Assembly (NCBI GenBank): GCA_023387135.1
Contig: JAEWIK010000360.1
Span: 1-7,791, forward strand
Length of the DNA stretch: 7,791 nt
Direction of reading: 5' to 3'
Source of the DNA: Actinomycetes bacterium
GTDB taxonomy: Bacteria; Actinomycetota; Actinomycetes; Propionibacteriales; Propionibacteriaceae
Shown here: positions 1 to 6,180 of the stretch, one piece after another
Layout of the letters: every line of letters begins with the position of its first letter
Position numbering within the stretch: position 1 is the stretch's first letter
Notes under the pieces: model-generated
The model's input: the letters and a program-made list of their open reading frames with translations, nothing else
The model's database searches: none
What the model was told of the DNA's origin: nothing
Translations under genes and position numbers: made by a program

Positions 1-169
1 ACGTCTCCACCTCCACCGACGACCGCGCCCCCACCACCCTGCGAGCGCGCTCCGCGTCCACATCACAGACAGCCGCCAAATCCCACACCGAACTCGACCT
101 GAAATTCCGCGCAAGATTCGGACCCCAATACCCAGCCCCCACCACAGCAACCGTCAAACGATCCTTCAT
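1..169 (-). CDS. Gfo/Idh/MocA-family oxidoreductase, N-terminal fragment (runs off left edge)
   Basis: Only the first 56 codons are in the window. They encode a Rossmann dinucleotide-binding start: a beta strand followed by GAGYWGPN (residues 11-18), then a second strand ending in VCDVD, whose Asp36 is at the usual place for contacting the cofactor ribose. The GxGYWGxNLxRNF pattern is typical of NAD(P)-dependent sugar dehydrogenases of this family, which includes the WlbA/WbpB-type UDP-GlcNAcA 3-dehydrogenases of polysaccharide loci. The exact substrate is unknown. ATG at 169 is preferred over the in-frame ATG at 175 because AAAGG (178-182) lies 8 bases from the former and only 2 from the latter. 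Codon use is odd: of 56 codons, 35 end in G, 16 in T, 5 in C and none in A, while the neighbouring genes mostly end in C. This suggests a different origin. Confidence 0.9.
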   Translation of the reverse strand, partial: MKDRLTVAVVGAGYWGPNLARNFRSSSVWDLAAVCDVDAERARRVVGARSSVEVET

Positions 170-177
170 GAGCATGG

Positions 178-182
178 CCTTT
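178..182 (-). promoter_or_regulatory. Ribosome binding site deciding the oxidoreductase start
   Basis: AAAGG on the minus strand lies 8 bases upstream of the ATG at 169 but only 2 bases upstream of the in-frame ATG at 175. The downstream start is therefore the likelier one. Confidence 0.55.
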
Positions 183-288
183 CGGTGGTGTTGAACGCGC
201 GAGCAGGTGCGGCGTTGTCGGGCTGAAGCAATGACAGCCTGTCCCCAGCGCGGAGTCTAGCTGCCAGCGTCCGGGGGCTGTTCGGGTT

Positions 289-316
289 CCCGCTGCGATG
301 AAGTACCCACAGCGGG
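289..316 (-). terminator. Possible hairpin terminator after the acetyltransferase gene
   Basis: A perfect 7-base inverted repeat (CCCGCTG at 289-295, CAGCGGG at 310-316) encloses a 14-base loop. It starts about 30 bases past the stop codon of the last gene of the minus-strand operon. No T-run follows, as is common for actinobacterial terminators, so the assignment rests on position and symmetry alone. The rest of the 176-345 gap holds nothing convincing. A TAGACT at 254-259 (minus) could be a -10 for the oxidoreductase gene, but no good -35 was found. Confidence 0.3.
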
Positions 317-345
317 TGGCGGTGAGGGGTCAGGGCGGGCACCGG

Positions 346-975
346 TCACGCCTCCGGGCGGTAGGGGCGGGTGTACTCGTCGAGGTGCTGGCGCAGGTCC
401 TCGATGTCCTTCTCCCACCACTTCTCGGCGAGCAGGCCGGCGATCGTGTCGGGATCGAACCTGTACCTGACCACGCGCGCCGGGTTGCCCACCACGACCG
501 CGTACGGGGGGACGTCCTTGTTGACGACGGCGCCCGCGGCCACCACGGCGCCGTCGCCGATGCTGCTCACCCCGGGCATGATGATCGCGTTGTGGCCCAG
601 CCAGACGTCGTTGCCGATGCTCAGCGGGCTGAACTCCCACGCCGTGTCGACCATCCCGAGCTTGGGGTTGAAGAAGAACCCGTGCATGGACTTGAACTCC
701 ATGGGGTGGTTGTCGGTCGCGGCGAAGGCGCCGGCGGCAATCGAGCTGTAGCGCCCGATGGTCGTGTTGCGTCCGAAGGCGTACGGGACGAAGCAGCCGC
801 CGTGGGTGTAGAGGCCGATGTCGACTCCCCAGTGCACCCTGAAGATCTCCCGCAGGGTGGGCGAGTAGAACTCACCGCCCTCGTGCCGCTTGACGTAGCC
901 GACGATGTACTCGCGGACGGGCCTGTGGGCCTTGCCGTAGCGGCGCACCAGGAACTGGCTGGCCTCGTTCTTCAC
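346..975 (-). CDS. CatB/XAT-type hexapeptide-repeat acetyltransferase
   Basis: This 209-residue protein belongs to the left-handed beta-helix acyltransferases of the xenobiotic/chloramphenicol acetyltransferase (XAT) type, which move an acetyl group from acetyl-CoA to a hydroxyl or amine. Imperfect hexapeptide repeats run from about residue 62 to 165, including IGRYSSIAAGAF and SIGNDVWLGHNAIIMPGV. They are interrupted by the family's loop, with the likely catalytic His90 in TDNHP and the following SMHGFFFNP. The C-terminal tail (about 166-209) is helical and rich in Trp and acidic residues, and may cap the trimer. The start is GTG, supported by AAGGAG 5 bases upstream. The gene lies 18 bases after the NadE-like gene, as the last member of the operon. 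It probably acetylates a sugar or the product of the upstream enzymes. Antibiotic resistance is possible by family but unlikely from context. Confidence 0.88.
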   Translation of the reverse strand: MKNEASQFLVRRYGKAHRPVREYIVGYVKRHEGGEFYSPTLREIFRVHWGVDIGLYTHGGCFVPYAFGRNTTIGRYSSIAAGAFAATDNHPMEFKSMHGFFFNPKLGMVDTAWEFSPLSIGNDVWLGHNAIIMPGVSSIGDGAVVAAGAVVNKDVPPYAVVVGNPARVVRYRFDPDTIAGLLAEKWWEKDIEDLRQHLDEYTRPYRPEA

Positions 976-980
976 CCGGA

Positions 981-986
981 CTCCTT
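981..986 (-). promoter_or_regulatory. Ribosome binding site supporting a GTG start
   Basis: AAGGAG on the minus strand lies 5 bases upstream of the GTG at 975. It lies in the 18-base gap after the NadE-like stop codon and gives the acetyltransferase its own translation start. Confidence 0.75.
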
Positions 987-993
987 CGTCGGG

Positions 994-1992
994 TCAGTCG
1001 CCCACGGTGTGCGAGATCTCCGGGATGGATGTCACCAGTGACGGCTGGAGGTGCAGGTAGTGGGTCGTCTTGCGCTTCTGCTCGATGTCGCGGAACACGC
1101 GCTCGACCTGCTCCACGGAGAGGTCGGTCGCCTCGGCGATCTGCTCGATCGGCACGCCGTTGTTCTTGCCGTAGAGGCAGAGGTCCATCAGGTGGTAGGG
1201 CAGCGAGAAGTAGAACTCCTCCTGTGACTGCGCGAGCGAGTAGGTGTCGGTCGTCGACGGCCGGGTCCTGATGGCCTCGGGGACGCCGAGGTACTCGGCC
1301 ATCGCGTACACCTGCGACTTGTACAGGTGGGCTATCGGCTTGATGTCGGCCGAGCCGTCCCCCAGCTTCACGAAGAAGCCCTGGTCGTACTCGAGGCGGT
1401 TCGGCGTGCCGGTGGTGACGTAGTTCAGCAGGTCGGCGTAGTAGTACTCGAACATCTTGCGCACGCGCTGCTTGAAGTTGGTGGCGGCGACGACGCCGAG
1501 GTAGGCCTCGGTCGTCATCCTGTGCCGGCTCTGGTTGCCCTGCGGGTCCTCGACGACGACCGAGTAGATCCGCAGCGCGTCGGACTCCGTGACGCTCGGC
1601 AGCACGATCTTCGACTTCCAGCCCTCGCCGTAGTTCGGCACCACCTTCCGCACCGCCTCGTCGTAGCGGCGGTAGCAGCCCAGCGCCTCCAGCGGTGCCG
1701 ACAGTTCCTCGACGGTGGAGTCGATGCCCAGGGCGTCGGAGACCGACGTGCTGAGCCGGATGGTCTCGGGAGAACTCGCCCGCTCGGGCATGTGCAGCCC
1801 GAAGACGTGCTCGCTGCCGAGGGCGTGGACGCAGAGGGCCGCCGTGACGCTGGAGTCGATGCCGCCCGACAGCGCCACCACAGCGCCCCGGCGTCTGGCA
1901 GCGGCCAGGTACGCGCGGATGCGTTGCGCGATCCTGTCGGCTTCCGCCGCCAGGTCGATGCCGAGGCTGTCAGGCCCGAAGGGCTGCGTCAT
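994..1992 (-). CDS. NadE-like ATP pyrophosphatase (NAD synthase family, ammonia-dependent form) with internal insertion
   Basis: The 332-residue protein has the ATP-pyrophosphatase P-loop SGGIDSS (about residues 42-48) and NAD-synthase landmarks: NFKQRVRKM (about 172-180), GTPNRLE (about 195-201, matching the GTSNKSE of ammonia-dependent NadE) and KLGDGSADI (about 209-217). No glutaminase domain is present, so ammonia must come from outside. Single-domain NadE proteins have about 270 residues. The extra length is mainly a stretch at about 105-165, between the P-loop half and NFKQR, containing an Arg/Tyr-rich segment and EDPQGNQSRHR. The gene starts inside the end of the AsnB gene with a 23-base overlap, and has its own GAGGGAG 4 bases upstream of ATG. 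This tight pairing with a glutamine amidotransferase suggests a specialised adenylating amide-forming enzyme rather than housekeeping NAD synthesis. That role is inferred. Confidence 0.85.
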   Translation of the reverse strand: MTQPFGPDSLGIDLAAEADRIAQRIRAYLAAARRRGAVVALSGGIDSSVTAALCVHALGSEHVFGLHMPERASSPETIRLSTSVSDALGIDSTVEELSAPLEALGCYRRYDEAVRKVVPNYGEGWKSKIVLPSVTESDALRIYSVVVEDPQGNQSRHRMTTEAYLGVVAATNFKQRVRKMFEYYYADLLNYVTTGTPNRLEYDQGFFVKLGDGSADIKPIAHLYKSQVYAMAEYLGVPEAIRTRPSTTDTYSLAQSQEEFYFSLPYHLMDLCLYGKNNGVPIEQIAEATDLSVEQVERVFRDIEQKRKTTHYLHLQPSLVTSIPEISHTVGD

Positions 1993-3976
1993 CTGTCTCC
2001 CTCTCAGATGTCACCAGGTCGATGGCATGCATCGGCCCGGGTGGCGCTGAAGCTCCCCGACCCGAGCGTTCAGCGATGAATTGCTGGTGAAGCAGTTGCG
2101 TGGACAGTACAGCGAGCACGCGCATGTTGTCAGTGTTGCCGAACCTGTCGCTCCGGGCGCAGGCCTTCGCCACCAGCCCCGCCACCTGCCGCGGGTCGAA
2201 CACCCCGGCGGCGAGCAGGGCTTGCGGCGACAGGACGTCCTCGACCCAACCTGCCGGCTTCCCGGGGAAGAAGAAGCTCGCGGCGTCGGGGGCCCGGTAG
2301 GGCTGCTTGGGACGGTTGCGGATCTCGTCCGGCACCAGGTCGGCGAAGGCGTACTTGAGCAGGAACTTCTCGTCGAGGCCGAAGAGCTTGTGCCGCGCCG
2401 GCAGCGCGTTGGCGAACTCGACCACGTCGTGGTCGAGGAATGGGAACCTGCCCTCGACCGAATTCGCCATGAGCATCCTGTCTCCCTGCGACGCCAGGAT
2501 GTAGCCCGGCAGCAGCGTCCTCAGCTCCAGCCACTGCGCGCGGCTCAGCGAGTCCCAGCCGGCGCTCTCGGCCGGGAGTTCTGCGGCGAGGTCGGGCCGT
2601 GGGGTGATGGCGTCGAGCACCGACGGGCTGAGCAGGGTCTTCAGCGCCGACGTCGAGGCCCAGCGCGGCCTGTGCGAGAGCGCGGGGTCGGCCGCGTCGA
2701 GGTGCTGGCCGAAGAAGCTGCGTGCGAACGCCGGCGCCTGCCCGGGGTTGCGCAGCATCCAGGGGTACAGCAGTTCGGCGGCCCTCGACCTCCCGGACGA
2801 GGAAGGGTCACGCGCCCAGAACTCGCGCACCTTCGCCTCGCGGTAGATGTCGTAGCCGCCCAGCACCTCGTCGGCGCCCTCGCCGGTGACCACCACCTTG
2901 AAGCCGCTGGACCGCACGAGCTTCGACAACAGGAACAAGGGTGCCGGAGCGGAGCGCAGGAGGGGGGCCTCGGCATGCCAGACGACCTGCGGGAACACCT
3001 CGGCGATGTCGGAGTGCGACACCACGATGTCGGAGTGCCTGGTGTGGAGCCTGTCGGCCATGAGGCGCTGGTAGCCGCCCTCGTCGTACTCGTCGTCGGC
3101 GAAGCGCAGCGAGAAGGTGTCGAGTTCGGCGTCGGTGAAGTGACGGATGGCGGCCGCCGTGACTGCCGAGTCGATGCCGCCGGACAGGTAGGCGCCCACC
3201 GGGAAGTCGGAGCGCTCGAACCTGAGCTTCGTCGCCTTGATGAGGCGTTCCCGCAGGCCGGCGGCGTTCTCGTCGAGGTCCTGTCCGGGTGCGGCTCCCT
3301 TGGGCGGGAAGACAGGACGCCAGTAGCTCTCGACCCGCAGGCCGTCGGCGTCGAACACCGCCAGGTGTCCCGGCGGCAGTTGCGAGATGCCTGCGAAGGG
3401 AGTCCGTGGGGCGATGGTCGACCAGTACGTGAAGGTCTCGTCGAGGCCGGCGGGGTCGAGAGCGCGTGGGGTCTCAGGGTCGGCGAAGAGCGCCTTCACC
3501 TCGGAGGCGAACGCCAGGCGTCCGGGAGTGTGGAAGTAGTAGAGCGGACGGACGCCCAGCCTGTCGCGCGACAGCACGAGCCGGTTGCGCACCCTGTCCC
3601 ACAGCCCGATCGCCCACTGGCCGTTGAACCGCGTGAAGCAGTCCGGCCCCCACTCCTCCCAGGCGTGCACGATGACCTCGGTGTCGCTGTGGGTGCTGAA
3701 GACGTGACCGCGGGCGCGCAATTCGGCGCCGAGTTCGACGTAGTTGAAGATCTCGCCGTTGAAGGTGACCCAGAGGGTGCCGTCCTCGTTGGGGATGGGC
3801 TGGGCGCCGCCGGCGAAGTCGATCAGCGAGAGCCGGGTGTGGCCGAGGATCGCGCGGTGGTCACGCAGGTAGCCGCTGCCGTCGGGCCCGCGATGGCTGA
3901 GCGACGCCATCATGGCGGTCACCGTCGCGAGCTCGGGCGTCGGGCCGTCGGTGACGATCCCGCAGATGCCGCACAT
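1970..3976 (-). CDS. asnB: AsnB-type asparagine synthase / glutamine-dependent amidotransferase
   Basis: This 668-residue, two-domain enzyme has an N-terminal class II glutaminase that begins MCGICG, so Cys2 is exposed as nucleophile after Met removal. RLSLID (48-53), NGEIFNY (73-79) and SDTE (97-100) of that domain are present. The synthetase half has the PP-loop SGGIDS (265-270), GEGADE (365-370), EGRFPFLD (508-515) and RPKQPYRAP (555-563). All key motifs look intact. Glutamine ammonia is normally passed to an adenylated carboxylate. In polysaccharide and secondary-metabolite loci, members amidate sugars or carrier-bound acids rather than free aspartate. The start codon overlaps the preceding stop by one base (TGATG) and no Shine-Dalgarno sequence is visible, implying translational coupling. 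The last eight codons overlap the NadE-like gene. The gene symbol names the family; true asparagine synthesis is not proven. Confidence 0.93.
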   Translation of the reverse strand: MCGICGIVTDGPTPELATVTAMMASLSHRGPDGSGYLRDHRAILGHTRLSLIDFAGGAQPIPNEDGTLWVTFNGEIFNYVELGAELRARGHVFSTHSDTEVIVHAWEEWGPDCFTRFNGQWAIGLWDRVRNRLVLSRDRLGVRPLYYFHTPGRLAFASEVKALFADPETPRALDPAGLDETFTYWSTIAPRTPFAGISQLPPGHLAVFDADGLRVESYWRPVFPPKGAAPGQDLDENAAGLRERLIKATKLRFERSDFPVGAYLSGGIDSAVTAAAIRHFTDAELDTFSLRFADDEYDEGGYQRLMADRLHTRHSDIVVSHSDIAEVFPQVVWHAEAPLLRSAPAPLFLLSKLVRSSGFKVVVTGEGADEVLGGYDIYREAKVREFWARDPSSSGRSRAAELLYPWMLRNPGQAPAFARSFFGQHLDAADPALSHRPRWASTSALKTLLSPSVLDAITPRPDLAAELPAESAGWDSLSRAQWLELRTLLPGYILASQGDRMLMANSVEGRFPFLDHDVVEFANALPARHKLFGLDEKFLLKYAFADLVPDEIRNRPKQPYRAPDAASFFFPGKPAGWVEDVLSPQALLAAGVFDPRQVAGLVAKACARSDRFGNTDNMRVLAVLSTQLLHQQFIAERSGRGASAPPGPMHAIDLVTSERETDDAALRA

Positions 3977-4236
3977 CAGGCAGGACTGGTCGAGGAGGCG
4001 AGCAACGCACGCAGGGCCGCTGGATCACCCAGCACCGACGGGGCCAACTGCTCGTCGGTCAGGACGATGCCGAAGCCGTCCTCGACGAGGATCGCCGTGC
4101 GCAGCGCGTCGAGTTCGGGATCGTCGCCGGTGGCGCGCTGGTGGGCCAGTTCGGCCAGCAGCCTGTCGAGCGCGGCGTCGGCCGGCTCGCCCTGTCCGGG
4201 CGACGAGGCCTCCCCTGCGGTGTCGGCTGGCCTCAC
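3976..4236 (-). CDS. Small ACP-like protein lacking the phosphopantetheine serine
   Basis: This 86-residue protein is not a member of any family I can name with certainty. It starts with GTG inside the ACP stop (GTGA, 4-base overlap) and ends in the start of the AsnB gene (TGATG), so it is very probably translated. The N-terminal 20 residues are Gly/Pro/Ala-rich and likely disordered, followed by a helix (about 21-34). Residues 55-79 align without gaps to residues 54-78 of the ACP encoded just upstream, sharing Phe, Asp, Pro, Leu-Gly, Ala and Leu, which fits helices III-IV of the ACP fold. Where the ACP has Asp-Ser, this protein has Asp43-Ala44 and a helix II three residues shorter, so it could not carry phosphopantetheine. 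It may be a degenerate carrier or a docking subunit for the amidotransferase. An unrelated small helical protein is the alternative. Confidence 0.75.
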   Translation of the reverse strand: MRPADTAGEASSPGQGEPADAALDRLLAELAHQRATGDDPELDALRTAILVEDGFGIVLTDEQLAPSVLGDPAALRALLASSTSPA

Positions 4237-4502
4237 GCAGCGCCCGCAGTCTGGCCGATCTTGGAGCGCACGTACCGGTTGAGGCCGGCGATGCTGCCGA
4301 GGTTCTCGGGCACTGTCTCGGTGTCCGCGACGGTGAAGTGGAACCGCTCTTCGAGGAATTCGATCAGTTCGAGGACGCCCGTCGAGTCGAGCACGCCGGT
4401 CTCCAGCAGCGAGTCGTCGTCGGCAGGGAGCCTGCTGTCGTCTCCGAACAGGTACGCGCTGATGATGAAGTCCTTCAACTCAGCGGCAATTGTCGATTCC
4501 AT
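4233..4502 (-). CDS. Acyl carrier protein
   Basis: This 89-residue protein has the four-helix ACP pattern. GVLDSTGVLELIEFLEERF (36-54) carries Ser40, the expected attachment point for 4'-phosphopantetheine, at the start of helix II. Helix I is around residues 5-18 and helices III-IV around 64-82. The sequence is of the freestanding type found beside AMP ligases and AsnB proteins in glycan and peptide loci, rather than the fatty-acid AcpP, whose usual core is DSLDTVELV. The ATG at 4502 is preceded by a G-run (minus strand, 4507-4512) that can serve as a Shine-Dalgarno sequence. It is the first gene of the minus-strand operon and lies opposite the ligase across a divergent promoter region. It probably holds the acyl or aminoacyl group activated by that ligase, after modification by the AcpS-like enzyme at 7035-7412. 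Confidence 0.9.
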   Translation of the reverse strand: MESTIAAELKDFIISAYLFGDDSRLPADDDSLLETGVLDSTGVLELIEFLEERFHFTVADTETVPENLGSIAGLNRYVRSKIGQTAGAA

Positions 4503-4533
4503 TGGTCCCCCCGAACCTGGTCTCTACGCTGCA

Positions 4534-4550
4534 CTCCGCCCGGCGCGGAG
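4534..4550. repeat. Inverted repeat near the ACP operon transcription start
   Basis: CTCCGC (4534-4539) and GCGGAG (4545-4550) are a perfect 6-base inverted repeat around a 5-base spacer. ACG and CGT (4526-4528, 4551-4553) could extend it with a bulge. It lies just downstream of the candidate minus-strand -10, so it could be a repressor operator or a 5'-leader hairpin. Confidence 0.4.
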
Positions 4551-4575
4551 CGTGGGAATTCTAGTACCACTCCGC

Positions 4576-4593
4576 CCCGCTTCCGGTAGCGGG
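4576..4593. repeat. Inverted repeat in the middle of the divergent promoter
   Basis: CCCGCT (4576-4581) and AGCGGG (4588-4593) are a perfect 6-base inverted repeat with a 6-base centre. It sits between the candidate minus-strand and plus-strand -10 elements, in the position expected for the -35 of either promoter. A regulator bound here could control both operons. With this GC content, chance symmetry cannot be excluded. Confidence 0.4.
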
Positions 4594-4643
4594 ACGCCGC
4601 GGCATATCCTCAGCCTGCGTGTCGTTCACCTCTGGAGGAGCCG

Positions 4644-6149
4644 ATGGCATCAGGCCTTGATACGTCCAACGTGGGCGAAACCCTGTTGGCCGTCGGTGCC
4701 GATGATGACATTGCTGTGGTGGACGGGTCCCGCAATTACACGTACGCAGAACTGCGCCATGCCGCCGGACGCATCCTGCACGAACTCACAACGCTCGGAA
4801 TTCGGCCCGGCGCGCGCGTCGGGATCCTCGGCACGAATTCCTTCTTCTGGATAGCCGGCTATCTCGCCGCATTGAAGCTGGGCGTGGCGGTGCCGCTCTC
4901 GGACAGGAACGGTCCAGCCGACCTCGCGGCGCAGGTGGACTGGGTGGACTGCGACGCCGTGCTGCTGGACAGGCGGCAACAGCGCCGCGTGGGCGCGGCC
5001 CTGGGAGAGCGTCGCGTCGTGACAGACGCCGTCCTCGCCGAGGAGGGGGAGGTGGCGTGGCCCGCGACCGCCACGCCGGCGGACGCCGACGCCGCCTTGA
5101 TGTTCACCTCCGGCACCACCGCGCGTCCCAAGGCGGTGCGCCTGAGCCACGCCAACCTGCTCGCCAACACCGCGTCGATCCTCGGCTACCTGGGCCTGAC
5201 GAGGTCGGACAGGATGCTCGTCATCCTGCCCTTCTCCTACTGCTACGGCGCCTCGCTGCTGCACACGCACCTCGCCGTCGGCGGCAGCGTCGTGCTCTGC
5301 AACACCTTCACCTTCCCGGAGACCGCCGTCGACCTGATGGCGCGGCACGACTGCACAGGGCTGGCGGGCGTCCCGTCGTCCTTCCAGTTGCTGTTGCGGA
5401 CCAGCAGCTACGCGACGCGCCCGCTGCCCTCGCTGCGGCTCGTCCAGCAGGCAGGCGGCAGGCTCCCGCCCGCGCAGATCCTGGAACTGGCCGCCGCGCA
5501 GCCGCAGAGCAGGCTCTTCGTGATGTACGGGCAGACGGAAGCGACCGCGAGACTGTCGTACCTGCCGCCGGAACTGCTGGCCGACAAGGTGGGCTCCATC
5601 GGACGCGGGGTGCAGGGCGTCACGCTCGCCGTCCTCGACGAGGCAGGCAGCCCCGTCGCTCCCGGCGAACAGGGCGAGATAGTCGCGACCGGCCCGAGCA
5701 TCGCCCGCGGCTACGTCAACGACCCCGAGCAGACGGCGGAGAAGTTCCCCGGCGGCTCGCTGCGGACGGGTGACCTCGCGACAGTCGATGCCGAAGGGTT
5801 CATCTACATCACCGGGCGGCGCGCCGACTTCATCAAGTCGTGGGGCTTCAGGATCTCGCCGCAGCAGGTGGAGGAGGCGGCGCTGGACTTCCCGGAACTC
5901 GCTGCGGCGGCCGTGGTGGGACTGCCCGACGCCGAGGCGGGGGAGGCCGTGGTGCTCGCGGCCGTCGCCATGCCGGGCGCGGCCCTCGACGCCGACGCCC
6001 TGCTCGCCCACCTGCGCTCGAAGCTGCCGAAGCACATGGTCCCGGAGTCGGTCCACGTCCTCGACGCGCTGCCGATGACGGGCAGTGGGAAGGTTGCCAG
6101 ACCGCAGTTGCGCGACCTGTTGGAGAGCCTGAGGGCGCAGGTACCGTAG
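4644..6149 (+). CDS. AMP-forming acyl/aminoacyl ligase (ANL adenylation enzyme)
   Basis: This 501-residue, full-length adenylation enzyme activates a carboxylic or amino acid as an acyl-AMP and passes it to a thiol, here most likely the pantetheine arm of the ACP encoded on the opposite strand. Core motifs are FTSGTTARPKAV (about 154-165, the ATP phosphate loop, with Ala for the usual Gly), YGQTEAT (about 295-301), RTGDLA (about 374-379), GRRADFIKSWGFRI (about 391-404, hinge) and the C-terminal catalytic Lys483 in GSGKVAR. There is no carrier or condensation domain attached. The overall style resembles the acyl-CoA ligases of exosortase-type exopolysaccharide loci and D-alanine-type carrier ligases. 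Substrate-pocket residues do not let me name the acid. ATG at 4644 follows GGAGGAG closely. It is the first gene of the plus-strand operon. Confidence 0.92.
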   Translation: MASGLDTSNVGETLLAVGADDDIAVVDGSRNYTYAELRHAAGRILHELTTLGIRPGARVGILGTNSFFWIAGYLAALKLGVAVPLSDRNGPADLAAQVDWVDCDAVLLDRRQQRRVGAALGERRVVTDAVLAEEGEVAWPATATPADADAALMFTSGTTARPKAVRLSHANLLANTASILGYLGLTRSDRMLVILPFSYCYGASLLHTHLAVGGSVVLCNTFTFPETAVDLMARHDCTGLAGVPSSFQLLLRTSSYATRPLPSLRLVQQAGGRLPPAQILELAAAQPQSRLFVMYGQTEATARLSYLPPELLADKVGSIGRGVQGVTLAVLDEAGSPVAPGEQGEIVATGPSIARGYVNDPEQTAEKFPGGSLRTGDLATVDAEGFIYITGRRADFIKSWGFRISPQQVEEAALDFPELAAAAVVGLPDAEAGEAVVLAAVAMPGAALDADALLAHLRSKLPKHMVPESVHVLDALPMTGSGKVARPQLRDLLESLRAQVP

Positions 6150-6167
6150 GGGCACTGGTTCACGATC

Positions 6168-6175
6168 GAGGGGGG
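6168..6175 (+). promoter_or_regulatory. Ribosome binding site supporting a TTG start
   Basis: GAGGGGGG lies 5 bases upstream of the TTG at 6181, in the 31-base gap after the ligase stop. It selects TTG as the start, which also gives the protein a proper basic N-terminus before its membrane segment. Confidence 0.7.
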
Positions 6176-6180
6176 CGATC

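Larger units (their letters stand above)
4503..4643. promoter_or_regulatory. Divergent promoter region between the two operons
   Basis: This 141-base gap must drive both the ACP operon (minus) and the ligase operon (plus). On the minus strand, TAGAAT (4558-4563) matches 5 of 6 bases of the -10 consensus and would start transcription about 50 bases before the ACP, but no good -35 is seen. On the plus strand, TATCCT (4605-4610) is a weaker -10 candidate. Two inverted repeats lie here and are listed separately. A strong ribosome binding site, GGAGGAG (4634-4640), precedes the ligase ATG. Confidence 0.6.

Noticed and set aside
298..1041. Plus-strand open frame opposite the acetyltransferase
   Set aside because: It is antisense to a clear hexapeptide-repeat gene with a good ribosome binding site. 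The frame reads as Val/Asp/Gly/Arg-rich shadow sequence.
2081..4282. Long open frame (733 codons) on the plus strand opposite the AsnB gene
   Set aside because: It is antisense to a gene with complete family motifs. Its composition (many Arg, Gly, Val, Glu, His) is that of a GC-rich shadow frame, and no domain is recognisable.
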